The notes beneath the pieces are model-generated. The model made no database searches. It saw nothing but the letters and a program-made list of their open reading frames with translations, and was not told where the DNA came from. A DNA stretch of 64,000 nucleotides, from positions 32,626,427 through 32,690,426 of the forward strand of contig OX031065.1 in the NCBI GenBank assembly GCA_943736015.1, read 5' to 3'. Made by a program: the position numbers and the translations under genes. Shown one piece after another: positions 32,217-41,475 of the stretch. The DNA comes from Tridacna crocea. Lineage: Eukaryota > Mollusca > Bivalvia > Cardiida > Cardiidae. How positions within the stretch are numbered: the stretch's first letter is position 1; the number at the start of each line of letters is the position of its first letter.

Positions 32217-32225
32217 GACAGCATG

Positions 32226-32600
32226 CATCTTCGTGAGCCAAGGTTACGACCACTGCGTGGATCTTACCTTAGCTGATTGAGCCCAGTTTCAAGATTCCTG
32301 CGATGTGCCCTCTATTAGATGCTGGTTATTACCCCCCTTTACATCATATTTCTAAAAGCCAATAAAATATTGTTTTACAAACCGGTTACGAATACACATG
32401 AAGCGAAAAGCAGACATCAATGTGGCTTTGCATGTATACCCTCTATTTGAAAGGTAGCGACCTTATTCTATTTTATCAAAGATGAAATGCTACGAGCGAT
32501 TTCATTCCTTGCAGTTAGAGCTGGCTGCATCCAATGAAAAAGTGTATCGGGGGAATGTAAAAATCAAGCTCGATCCGTCAAGGGTGGAGTAGCAAAGATG
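32226..32600 (+). mobile_element. TIR element with 9-bp duplication, copy 2
   Basis: Its ends are CATCTTCGTGAGCCAAGG and GTAGCAAAGATG. It is flanked by GACAGCATG (32217-32225) and GACAGCATA (32601-32609), a 9-bp duplication with one change. The body aligns in order with 4818-5220 (GCGTGGATCTTACCTTAGC, TTACCCCCCTTTACATCATA, GTCAAGGGTGGAGTAG). Confidence 0.85.
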
Positions 32601-32844
32601 GACAGCATAATGAGCAATTTAGATGCAATATCAGACTTCATGTTTTATGCAGTCTGATCTTCATACTTGTGAGCCACACAAGCATTTACATTTGTGTAGG
32701 CACTTTTATCCTTAGGCTGGCAACTTGCTAAAGCCAACTCCAGGCACTTTGTCAGTCTGTATTGAGATCAACTAGCTTTCAAGTGCAGTCCGATCTTGAA
32801 CCTACATCACCGAGTAAGGTGAGATTTGTTTATTGTTTTCATAA

Positions 32845-32942
32845 AAGACCCAAGGAATGGGCGGATAGGTGCACTGGTCAGTGCAATACAACTGAAACAT
32901 GTTGAAAACAGTGTTAAACACCATAAAACTTTTCACCATATT
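32845..32942 (+). repeat. SINE tail fragment
   Basis: It contains GGATAGGTGCACTGGTCAGT, GCAATACAACTGAAACATGT and ends GTTAAACACCATAAAACTT, the same tail as 39255-39505. Confidence 0.6.
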
Positions 32943-32954
32943 AGAACATTTTAA

Positions 32955-33146
32955 ACAAATTTGTGGTAGAAGGCTTTCAAAAATATTGAAGAAAATGCAG
33001 GTAACCACAATTTCTAACAATGTTTCCTATCCTTTGAAATAGAAATGTCTTGATGAAAGGAACAGTGAATCTGTCATCCACAACAGTTTACTACTTTCAG
33101 TTTTGACTGTTCTGAAAATTATATCGTCATGTAAAGAGTTATGGGT
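32955..33146 (-). mobile_element. Degraded TTAA MITE remnant
   Basis: It keeps TTTGTGGTAGAAGGC, GAAAATGCAGGTAACCACAA, ACAATGTTTCCTATCC and an end TAAAGAGTTATGGGTTAA. Confidence 0.5.
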
Positions 33147-33251
33147 TAAATAGTGTTTCATAAAAACTCTTGGAGTTACCACTCTGAAACATACTGTTGA
33201 CCAGACTCTTTTAGTGCTAAATATATGAGCCATGGTCTGGAAAATGGGGGC

Positions 33252-33995
33252 TTAAAGGTGGGTTTTCACATCCCATCAAATGGGAAAAATATATATCACT
33301 GAAATTTATATGAAAAAACAGTACAACTCTCAACAGTCAGGATCATAAAATTACAAAAAAATATTTTGTTGATGATATTCCCTTAACCCTTTACTCCATG
33401 GATACTCATTTGACACATCAACAACAGAAAGCTTGTGAAAACATTGTGGGAAAAGGAGAAATTGCTCGTAACAAGCAATTTCTCCTTTTCCCACAATCTT
33501 TTCCACTCAGTCAGATATTTGTATCCTCATTTGTCCATATTTTTGACATCATATCTTTATTTGCTGCTGAAATGGAAGAGCCTCAAATTGGCATATCAGG
33601 TAAAGGAGTAAAAGGCTATGTAAGTCTCTTAAGCTATTTTTAGATTTCTGGCCAAAATAAAAGCATTATGGGAATATTAAGTGACTCACCTGTGACTAAT
33701 GACGCTGAAATTCCATAACATAACAAACTCGTAATTATTTTCCATAATGTCTTTTTTGGAAGTGTTTGAAGCTTTGTCTGTATATTTCCGGTATGTAGAT
33801 GAGCGAGTTGCTCATGGAAAAATAGACTGTGTTTCCCGTCAGTGTCGACCTGTGCCGTAGTAAATCTCTACTTTCTCTTGTTGTCAGATGGTTTTCGACT
33901 ACTGGGGTTTTATGAATGAAAGCTATAAGGCTTTGGGAGTATAAGGATGATATTTTTGTAAACTTTTCGTCCCAAAATCTGAAGGGCCACGTTGA
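33252..33995 (-). mobile_element. Family G TTAA element, copy 2, interrupted by a MITE
   Basis: It starts TTAAAGGTGGG and ends GGGCCACGTTGAA, aligning on the minus strand with 1331-1877 and 58147-58688. A CTCGT-core MITE (33383-33612) sits in its CCCTTAA|AAGGCTA site; the other copies read TAGCCTTTTAAGGGAAT there, so the pre-insertion TTAA is known. The open frame on the minus strand (to 33735) parallels that of copy 1: both keep SLYSQSLI, IHKTP, VENH and SLIYI. Confidence 0.85.
33383..33612. mobile_element. TTAA MITE, hybrid core (GGGAAAAGGAG with CTCGT)
   Basis: It starts TTAACCCTTTACTCCATGGA and ends GGTAAAGGAGTAAA (one T lost from the right TTAA). The palindrome uses the main family's outer arms (GTGGGAAAAGGAG) but the other subfamily's inner AAATTGCTCGTAACAAGC. 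It is inserted into family G copy 2, confirming TTAA targeting. Confidence 0.88.
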
Positions 33996-34224
33996 AGCCT
34001 CTACCAAACAATCCCTGGTTTTTACGACCCTGAAATAGAACTCTTTTGAAAACATTGTGGGAAAAGGAGAAAATGCTGGTAACCAGCATTTTCTCTTTTT
34101 CCCGCAATGTTTTCTACGCTGCTCCGGGAAACAAATTTCAATTTTTGAGTTACATTTGTTTTGTCGTTGGCAAGTGTTTTCAATTTGGACAAAGCTAAAA
34201 TTTTGTCATTTGGTGAAAGGTTAA
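33992..34224 (-). mobile_element. TTAA MITE abutting family G
   Basis: It begins at the mutated junction TTGAAGCCTCTACCAAACAA and ends TTTGGTGAAAGGTTAA. The palindrome is near-perfect at about 34049-34115 with the right arm TTTTTCCCGCAATGTTTTC. The junction with family G is one shared TTAA-derived tetranucleotide. Confidence 0.85.
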
Positions 34225-34229
34225 TGCAT

Positions 34230-34431
34230 TTCCAAAAAGTACTGATTTAGGTCAGCCTGCACGGTTCGCAGTTGGACTGACCTGAACTGAAACTTTTCAC
34301 TATGTGTCAATTTTCAGTATTTCCAAGGAGCAGTTTACCTCACAGCTAAGTTGGTTGCTGAAAAAAGGTGGATAATAATGAATCCACAAGTATGTGATGG
34401 CTTGCTTGGTACCATGGATCACCCACATGCA
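34230..34431. repeat. Dispersed repeat also seen at 19160-19420
   Basis: The order AGGTCAGCCTG, CAGTATTTCCAAGGAGCAGT, TGATGGCTTGCTTGGTA and GCATTAA matches the earlier copy. Confidence 0.45.
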
Positions 34432-34664
34432 TTAACCCTTTCCTCCATATAATTATACTCGTTTTAGCACAATGAAGAAAACAGCTTTATGAAAACATTG
34501 TGAGAAAAGGTGAAATTGCTCAAAATGAGCAATTTCACCTTTTCTCACAATGTTTTCTATAAAGTCTGTATCTTAAAACCCACTAGTAGCAACATTTTAG
34601 TTGTTGTCTTCAGCTTCTTTGAATTTGGGACGGTCTCAAAATGGTGTATTAGGTAATGGGTTAA
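34432..34664. mobile_element. TTAA MITE, CTCAAAATGAG-core variant
   Basis: It runs from TTAACCCTTTCCTCCATATA to TTAGGTAATGGGTTAA. The palindrome reads GTGAGAAAAGGTGAAATTGC and GCAATTTCACCTTTTCTCAC, fully complementary although several bases differ from every other subfamily. It shares its right TTAA with the next copy. Confidence 0.9.
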
Positions 34665-34890
34665 CTCATTACCGAACGACAAAATTTTAGGTCTGTCCAA
34701 ATCGAAAGCATTTGCAGACGACAAAATTAAAGTGACTGAAAATTTGAAAATTGTTTTGTGAAGAGTAGAAAACATTGTGGGAAAAGGAAAAAATGCTGGT
34801 TACCAGCATTTTCTCCTTTTCCCGCAATGTTTGCTAAAGACTTTCTTTCTCAGGGGCATCAAAAGTAGGGATTGTGTAGTAATGGGTTAA
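34661..34890 (+). mobile_element. TTAA MITE sharing the preceding TTAA
   Basis: It runs from TTAACTCATTACCGAACGAC to AGTAATGGGTTAA, with the palindrome at about 34768-34834 and small mismatches. Confidence 0.92.
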
Positions 34891-35936
34891 ACCCTTTTTT
34901 GCTGAGCATAGCTCATAAATTGACCACTATCCACAACTGAATCAAATACGCATTCCACTAAAGGGAAAACATAGTTATTATATATTATGCATTTAACTAA
35001 TCAACCACATGCCATAGAACCAAGTTCAAAGTGTACATTTTGTGCAGTCTGAACTTAATCTATGCCATCTGCCAAAGCTCCTAATTTTTGTTTTGGTACA
35101 ATAAAAGTTTATCGTTGCAATATTTTATGATGAAAACATGCCTAGGACTTTTGATGCAAATATGTGTATAACAATGGCTTTATTTTTCTTATATATATCT
35201 TCACTGTCTATATAAGCAGTGAAATATTAAGTCAGAGCTACAAGGGTTAAAACACAAATGAAAATGTCAGTGGACAAAATGCCTTTTTGTTCAGATCCTG
35301 AGGGAGAAAAACTATCATTTGCTCTTTAGCAACAATCAGACACATCAAATTTCTCAATTAAATATTTATACCTTTTGATTAGAAAGTTGGTTTTTTACCA
35401 GCTATTCAGCTTTGTGCTTACCGTTATACTTGTCAACACTTTTTGACATCATTCTGAGAAATACAAAAAATGTATGAAAACAGTGTGACATAAAATAGGG
35501 GCCCAACAAAAACCTTTACAATTTTGTCCAGTTTTGGCACAAGTTGTCTGGGTTCTCTGCTCTCCAAGTTATTTCCTTGACACACAAATTTTTACATTTT
35601 GACACATATTTTACCTAAATGATTCTTTAAAATTTTCTGAGTGCGGGCATGGGACACGATGCAAGAATGAGTCTAAAGTTTTTTGCAATGCATTGATTAA
35701 TGTCTCCAGATCCAGTTAATTGACCATTCTGCCGATTTTGATTGACAAGTCTTCCAAAGTCTTATGGGCCAATGAAAAAGCAGCATTAGGCGTCATGTAA
35801 ACAAAAGAGTCTTACTCAATTTGTTATACACATGTGATAATTTGATTGTGTCTTTTTAATTATCAAAACAGCTACTATATAGGCCTGAATAAAACTGAAA
35901 TAAATGCTCTTTCGTTTTGTATTCAATGCCATTTTT
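34891..35936. other. Unassigned AT-rich sequence
   Basis: No gene or full element. A fragment of the short ATCAGACTG-type repeat (TTTTGTGCAGTCTGAACTTA) lies near 35038-35060. Confidence 0.4.
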
Positions 35937-36748
35937 AGCTCTACTGGCTTTCAGCCAGCAGAGCTTATGTCATGGCATGGTTTCCGTCGTCTGTCCGTCC
36001 GTCTATCTGTCCGTCCGTCCGTTAGTCTTTTTCTTGTTTACGCGATAAAGTCTTCATTTCTGGTCAGATTTTCGTGAAACTTACACAGTTTGTTTATCTC
36101 ATCGATAGCTTTAACCCTATTGATTTTGAAAAAAATCTGACAAACAGTATGGGAAAAGTTGCCATTTCAAGTTTAAAATTTCCATTTCTTGTTTACGCGA
36201 TTAAGTCTGTATTTATGGTCAGATTTCCATGAAACTTTCAGAGTGTGTTTATCTTATCAATAGCTTCAACCCTATTGATTTTGAAAAAAATCCAACAAAC
36301 AGTGTGGGAAAAGTAGCCATTTCAAGTTGAAAACTTTCATTTCTTGTTTACGCGATAAAGTCTTCATTTTTGGTCAGATTTCTGTGAAATTACACAGTTT
36401 GTTTATCTCATCAATAGCTTTAAGCCTATCGATTTTGAAAAAAAACCCGACAAACAGTACGGGAAAAGTAGCCATTTCAAATTGAACAATTTCATTGCCT
36501 GTTTGCATGATAACATATTTATTTGTGATCAGATTTTTATGAATTTTTCAGCTTGTTTATCCCGTCAATAGCTTTTTAACCCTTTTGAGTTTGAAAAAAT
36601 TCAACAAACAGTAATGGAAAAGTAGCCATTTTGAGTTGAAAATGTCAACATTTTTGTCTTTTTGCGTAATGAATTCCTATGTATGCTTTATTTAAAAGCA
36701 AACTCTCTGCCAGTAGAGCATATTCAGGCCCTTCAGGGCCTTCTAGTT
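35937..36748 (+). mobile_element. Complete Helentron-like element, CTACTGGC type, short
   Basis: The 5' end AGCTCTACTGGCTTTCAGCC continues into AGCAGAGCT, forming a hairpin. A GTCCGTCCGTC microsatellite follows, then about four units of roughly 155 bp with CTTGTTTACGCGATAAAGTC, GTGAAACTT, CACAGTTTGTTTATCTCATC, ACCCTATTGATTTTGAAAAA and GTAGCCATTTCAAGTTG. The 3' end has the hairpin AGGCCCTTCAGGGCCT followed directly by TCTAG and TT. Hairpin plus CTAG and T-T flanks fit Helitron/Helentron termini. No Rep/helicase is encoded. Confidence 0.85.
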
Positions 36749-37089
36749 TGGTTATCTTGTCAATTGTTAGAATGAATTGGTTTCAGGGATCCATTATTTA
36801 TGTAATGACTAAATTAGTACAGCAACCCTCCCCTCCTCCAGTTGCCAGAGCATGGTTAAGTCATTTGCTGGAGCACAAGAATGTAGGTAAAAATTTCACA
36901 GGTAAAAATGTTAATCTAGCACAGAGCTACCATTTATTTATAATCCATCATTGTGACAAAAGAAAAAAAAATCTTTTCGCTCCAGTCAATTTCTATACCA
37001 TACATAATTAAAACAGTGTGTTTCAACCTTTTATCAAACCTACAACTGAACTATCCTGGGTGGCTACAACATTTTCACCAGATTATTAA

Positions 37090-37185
37090 GATAATTAATA
37101 CATCTGATATTTTTACCTATGACATTATTACATCTAGCATATTTACCTCTGGCATTTTTACCTCTGACATTATAATATCCCCCAC
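37090..37185. repeat. 15-bp minisatellite, left block
   Basis: Repeats of about 15 bases of the form TTTTTACCTCTGACA run here and resume at 37563-37690. The interruption carries a GTCTGTCC-rich repeat and a long poly-G. Confidence 0.75.
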
Positions 37186-37194
37186 CCCCCACCA

Positions 37195-37560
37195 CAAATA
37201 AGTGGAGGGGAGGTATACAGGGATCACCATGGCTGTCTGTCCTTCCGTCTGTCTATAGACACAAATTTGTCTAGCGAAATACTCAGTTTTTCAGGTAGTG
37301 AACTCAAATTTACACACTGTGTTCTTACGATATATATGAAGTTGTGTATGTGCAATTTTCATGACCCTGCTGCTATTTGTTGCAGAGTTATCTCCCCATG
37401 AACTTTTTTCAATGCTTACTTTTGTACTAAACCATTCTGCATGGTGACAAGCACCTGTATTGTGAAGCAGCTGGTTGGCAGGGGGGGGGGGGGGGGAGTT
37501 TGTGGGGTTATAATCATGGTTGGTGATACCTTTAGTTACATCTGGTATGTTTACCACTTT
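37195..37560. repeat. Unclassified repeat segment with poly-G interrupting the minisatellite
   Basis: AGTGGAGGGGAGGTATACAG, GTCTGTCCTTCCGTCTGTC and a Helentron-style leader are followed by a 17-base or longer poly-G at about 37481-37497. The piece separates two blocks of one minisatellite, so it was probably inserted. Confidence 0.5.
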
Positions 37561-37562
37561 GA

Positions 37563-37690
37563 CTCAAACATTGTTACCTTGGCATTTTTACCTCTGACAT
37601 TTTTACCAATGACATTATCATATCTGGCATATTTACCATTTATACTGACATTTTTACCTCTGGCATTATTACCTCTGACATTTTACCGCA
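37563..37690. repeat. 15-bp minisatellite, right block
   Basis: It continues the TTTTTACCTCTGACA-type repeat with some variant units (ATTTACCATTTATACTGAC). Confidence 0.75.
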
Positions 37691-37748
37691 CACCTAGCAG
37701 AAGCAGAGCTCCAGATAAGAGGAAGTGATGCATTTCTAGATCCATTAT

Positions 37749-37842
37749 TTCTCTTCTGAATCCTATGTTGTGGGTACTCATTAGAATCATCTTGATGAGA
37801 CGATTCTAATGAGTACCCATAACATAGGGTTTAGTGGAGAAG
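37749..37842. repeat. Long isolated hairpin
   Basis: TGGGTACTCATTAGAATC is followed after a short loop by GATTCTAATGAGTACCCA, 18 perfect pairs. CCTATGTT and AACATAGG add outer pairs, and CTTCT and AGAAG lie further out. The stem-loop is pre-miRNA-sized, belongs to no repeat seen elsewhere in the window and sits directly beside a Helentron-like 5' end. Confidence 0.8.
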
Positions 37843-37854
37843 TATTCATATTTT

Positions 37855-39150
37855 TAGCTCTACTGGCTTTCAGCCAGCAGAGCTTATGTCATGGTGTGGT
37901 TTCCGTCGTCCGTCCGTCTGTCTGTCCGTCCGTCCGTCTGTCCGTCTGTTAGTCTTTTCTTGTTTACGCGATAAAGTCTGCATTTCTTGCCCGATTTTCG
38001 TGAAACTTGCACAGTTTGTTTATCTCATCAATAGCTTTAACCCTATTGATTTTGAGAAAAATCCAACCAACAGTATGGGAAAAGTAGCCATTTCAAGTTG
38101 AAAATTTCAAATTCTTGTTTACGCGATAAAGTCTGCATTTGTTGACCGATTTTCGTGAAACTTGCACAGTTTGTTTATCTCATCAATAGCTTCAACCCTA
38201 TCGATTTTGAAAAAAATCCAACAAACAGTATGGGAAAAGTAGCCATTTCAAGTTGAAAATTTCAAATTTTTGTTTACGTGATAAAGTCTGCATTTGTTGC
38301 CTGATTTTCGTGAAACTTGCACAGTTTGTTTATCTTATCAATAGCTTCAACCCTATTGATTTTGAAAAAAATCCAACAAACAGTATGGAAAAAGTAGCCA
38401 TTTCAAGTTGAAAATTTCCAATTCTTGTTTATGCAATAAAGTCTGCATTTGTTGTCTGATTTTCATGAAAATCACACATTTTGTTTATCTTATCAGTAGC
38501 TCCAACCCTATTGATTTTGAGAAAAATCCAACAAACAGTATGGGAAAAGTAGCCATTTCAACTTGAACATTTTAAATTCTTGTTTAGGCGATAAAGTCTG
38601 CATTTGTTGCCTAATTTTCGTGAAACGTGCACAGTTTGTTTATCTCATCAATAGCTTCAACCCTATTGATTTTGAAAAAAAATCCAACAAACAGTATGGG
38701 AAAAGTAGCCATTTCAAGTTGAAAATTTCAAATCATTGTTTACGCAATTAAGTCTGCATTTGTTTCCTGATTTTCATGAAAATCACACAGTTTGTTTATC
38801 TTATCAGTAGCTTCATTCCTATTGATTTTGAGAAAAATCCAACAAACAGTATGGAAAAAGTAGCCATTTCAAGTTGAAAACTTTTAATTCTTGTTTAGGG
38901 GATAAAATGTGCATTTGTAATTAGATTTTTGTGAAACTTGCACAATTTGTTTATCTCAATTATAGCTTCAACCCTATCTATTTTGAAATAAATCCAACAA
39001 ACAGTATGGGAAAAGAAACCATTTCAAGTTGAAAATTACCAATTCTTGTTTTCGTGACAAAGTATGCATTTCTTGTCAGATTTTCATGAAAAAGCAAAAT
39101 CGAATTCTCTGCCAGTAGAGCATATTCAGGCCCTTCAGGGCCTTCTAGTT
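37855..39150 (+). mobile_element. Complete Helentron-like element, CTACTGGC type, long
   Basis: It has the same 5' hairpin (AGCTCTACTGGCTTTCAGCC) and 3' hairpin plus CTAG (AGGCCCTTCAGGGCCTTCTAG) as 35937-36748, but about seven minisatellite units of roughly 157 bp instead of four. A GTCCGTCTGTCCGTCC microsatellite sits between the 5' hairpin and the units. Unit number is the main difference between the two copies. Confidence 0.88.
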
Positions 39151-39254
39151 AAACTTTGAAATCAAAATCACTCCCTCTATCTGGAGCTCTGAGAAGCATC
39201 AATTGTGTGTTAAGTGCCAGAAAAACTGAGAAGCATGAGAACAAGGGGTCATGG

Positions 39255-39505
39255 GTTTTTCCCTGGCTAGCCTAATTTCCTTCTGAGGAATGGTGATAGT
39301 CGTTGCAACAGGATTCATTTTTCCCACTGCTGACCATCGTTTTGACGATGCTTATGTGGGAAAGCAGCAGTGGCTTGGAAAGAAATTTGTTTGGTGTACT
39401 GGTGAAAAAACTCTAGGAAATTTTGGATAGGTGTACTGGTTGCCACTATTTAACTGAAATAATGTTGAAAATGGCATTAAGCACCATAAAATCAATCAAT
39501 CAAGT
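39255..39505 (+). repeat. SINE body and tail
   Basis: TGGTGATAGTCGTTGCAACA, CCATCGTTTTGACGATGC, TATGTGGGAAAGCAGCAGTG, then GGATAGGTGTACTGGTTGCC and the tail GCATTAAGCACCATAAAATC with (AATC)n. The tRNA-like head is absent or too diverged. Confidence 0.68.
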
Positions 39506-39650
39506 GACAAAGAAAATACTGGTGCCATCAGTGTGTCAGTGCTTTGATTGAATGACAAGATTAATTTTCAGGTGGAAATATCTATGACATGCACATACAT
39601 CATTAGGGAAACAGGTGGTCTATGATACCTGCTATACATTTCCTTAACCC

Positions 39651-39879
39651 TTAACTCATTACCAAACGACAATGTTTTAGACTAGTCCAAATTGAAAGCG
39701 TTTGCAGACGACAAAATAAAAGTGACTGAAAATTTGAAATTTGTTTTGTGTAGGGTAGAAAACATTGTGGGAAAAGGAGCAAATGCTGGTTACCAGCATT
39801 TTCTCCTTTTCCCACATTGTTTTGTAAAGGATTCTTTCTCATGGGTGTCAAAAGTAGGGATTGTGTGGTAATGGGTTAA
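39651..39879 (+). mobile_element. TTAA MITE, array member 1
   Basis: It runs from TTAACTCATTACCAAACGAC to GGTAATGGGTTAA, the most conserved copy of this array. It shares its right TTAA with member 2. Confidence 0.92.
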
Positions 39880-40102
39880 TCACACAATCCTCGGTTTTAG
39901 CAACCCGGTTTTAGCAACCCTGCGGAATAAACCTTCAAAAGCACTGTTGCATACAGAGAAAATATTGGTAACCAGTACTTTCTTCTTTACTCACAATGTT
40001 TTTTCTGCAGCAAAGAAAAATCACAGCCACCTTTTAATTTGTAATTTGGAAATGCTTAGAATTTGGACCAATCTGAAATTTTTGTTGTGTGGTAAAGGGT
40101 AC
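39876..40102 (-). mobile_element. TTAA MITE, array member 2 (degraded)
   Basis: It starts TTAATCACACAATCCTCGG with a short GGTTTTAGCAACCC duplication, keeps ATATTGGTAACCAGTACTTT and ends GGTAAAGGGTACAC. A further ACACAATCCTTGTTTTTACT stub lies before member 3. Confidence 0.78.
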
Positions 40103-40132
40103 ACAATCCTTGTTTTTACTCTGTACTAAAAT

Positions 40133-40366
40133 TTAACTCTTTACCAAACGACGAAATTTTACACTGGTCCAAATTGAAAGCATTAAATTTTGCAGGCAAC
40201 AAAATCAAAGTGAATCAATTTTGAAATTTCTTTTTGGGAGGGAAGAAAACATTATGGGAAAAGGAGAAAATGCTGGTTATCAGCATTTTGTCCTTTTCCC
40301 TCAATGTTTTCCTAAGGCTTCTTTCTCAGGTTGGTTAAAAGTCGGGATTGTGTGGTAAAGAGTTAA
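40133..40366 (+). mobile_element. TTAA MITE, array member 3
   Basis: It runs from TTAACTCTTTACCAAACGAC to GGTAAAGAGTTAA, TTTACC at both ends. A small insertion (AAATTTTGCAGG) lies in the left arm. Confidence 0.9.
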
Positions 40367-40579
40367 TGATAAAATGATAGACTGACCCAAATTGAAAAGA
40401 TAATGCAGACAGCAAATCATTTCTTCCTCAAATAGTGAGATCTGTCTTGGATAGGATAGAAAACATTGTGGGAAAAGGATAAAATGCTTGTAAGCAGCAT
40501 TTCTCCATATCCCACAATTGTTTCAAAAGGGTTCTCCCCAGTGGTAATCAAAACATGGGGTCATTTGATAGAGGGTTAA
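40363..40579 (+). mobile_element. TTAA MITE, array member 4
   Basis: It starts TTAATGATAAAATGATAGAC at the TTAA shared with member 3 and ends ATAGAGGGTTAA. The core is diverged (GCTTGTAAGCAGC). Confidence 0.82.
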
Positions 40580-40584
40580 TGACC

Positions 40585-40817
40585 TTAACCCTTTGCCAAT
40601 ATATCCCGGTTTCATCATCCTGTAGAAGGGGCCTTTTAAAAACATTGTGGGAAAAGGAGAAAATGTTGGTAACCAGGATCTAGTCCTTTTTCCACAATAT
40701 TTTCTCCCCTATCAAAGCAAGATTGTGCCATTTGAACCACACTGAAATTGTTCTCTGCAAAATTTAATGCTTTCAATTTGGACAAGGCTACCATTTTGTT
40801 GTTTTGTAAAGGGTTAA
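40585..40817 (-). mobile_element. TTAA MITE, array member 5
   Basis: It runs from TTAACCCTTTGCCAATATAT to TTTTGTAAAGGGTTAA. The right arm AGGATCTAGTCCTTTTTCC has drifted. It shares its right TTAA with member 6. Confidence 0.88.
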
Positions 40818-41049
40818 ATCTTTTCCAAACGAGAAAATTTTAGACCGGTCCAAATTGAAAACATTTGCTGATGACAAAATAAATGTGACTGAAAAATTGA
40901 AATTTGGTTTTAGAAGGGTTGAAAACATTGTGGTAAAAGGAGAAAATGCTGGTTACCAGCATTGCCTCCGTTTCCCACAATGTTTTCAAAAGGCTTCTTT
41001 CTCTGGGTTGTTAAAAGTCGGGGGGGGGATTGGATGGTGAAGGGGTTAA
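40814..41049 (+). mobile_element. TTAA MITE, array member 6
   Basis: It runs from TTAAATCTTTTCCAAACGAG to GGTGAAGGGGTTAA, with a poly-G expansion near 41021. It shares TTAA tetranucleotides with both neighbours. Confidence 0.9.
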
Positions 41050-41247
41050 CTCTTTACCACACAATCCCAAGTTTTAATGAACCTGAGAAAGAAGCCTTTT
41101 GAAAACAGTGTGGGAAAAGGAGAAAATGCTGTAGAAAGCAGCATTTTCTCCTTTTCCCACAATATTTTCTAATCTTGATTCTTATCTAGGACAAATTTTG
41201 CTCACATTTAATTTGTTGTATACAACTGAGTTAAATTTGCTTCCAAA
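41046..41247 (-). mobile_element. TTAA MITE, array member 7, right end truncated by a SINE
   Basis: It starts TTAACTCTTTACCACACAAT. The palindrome centre is changed to GCTGTAGAAAGCAGC while the arms still pair. The outer right arm ends at ACTGAGTTAAATTTG, where SINE body begins. Confidence 0.85.
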
Positions 41248-41393
41248 CCATCAGTGAAACATGGTCAGTGCTGGGAGAGGAATGTTGCAGTGACTATCAT
41301 CAATCTTGGGGAAAAAAAACAGACCCAGTCGGGGTTTGAACCAGGGAGCCTATTTTCAAGTGCTGTACACTACCGACTGAGCTACCAGAACTT
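41248..41393 (-). repeat. tRNA-derived SINE head and body
   Basis: On the minus strand TGGTAGCTCAGTCGGTAG (A-box, tRNA-like) is followed by GGTTCAAACCCC (B-box) at tRNA-like spacing. Next come TTGATGATAGTCACTGCAAC and a CACTGACCATGTTTCACTGA segment that matches the bodies at 39255 and 52985. This is an RNA-polymerase-III-type SINE of the tRNA class, cut off at both sides by older MITE sequence. Confidence 0.78.
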
Positions 41394-41405
41394 TGCCTAT
41401 GAAAG

Positions 41406-41475
41406 GGCAGAAAACACTTTTTGAAAAGGAGAAAATATTGGTTCCTAGAGTTTTCTACTTTTCCCATAGTGTTTT
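41406..41475 (+). mobile_element. TTAA MITE core fragment, cut by a Helentron-like 5' end
   Basis: AAAAGGAGAAAATATTGGTTCCTAGAGTTTTCTACTTTTC and CATAGTGTTTTT are the diverged palindrome. The next bases are the AGCTTCACTGGC hairpin. Confidence 0.6.

Noticed and set aside
32217-32276. Continuation of the protein-like stretch into CDSMHLREPRLRPLRGS
   Set aside because: From 32226 onward the bases belong to the 9-bp-duplication element (CATCTTCGTGAGCC), so this tail is not part of any exon.
41333-41393. tRNA gene on the minus strand
   Set aside because: A- and B-box-like sequences are present, but the acceptor stem does not close and SINE body follows directly, so it is a SINE head.
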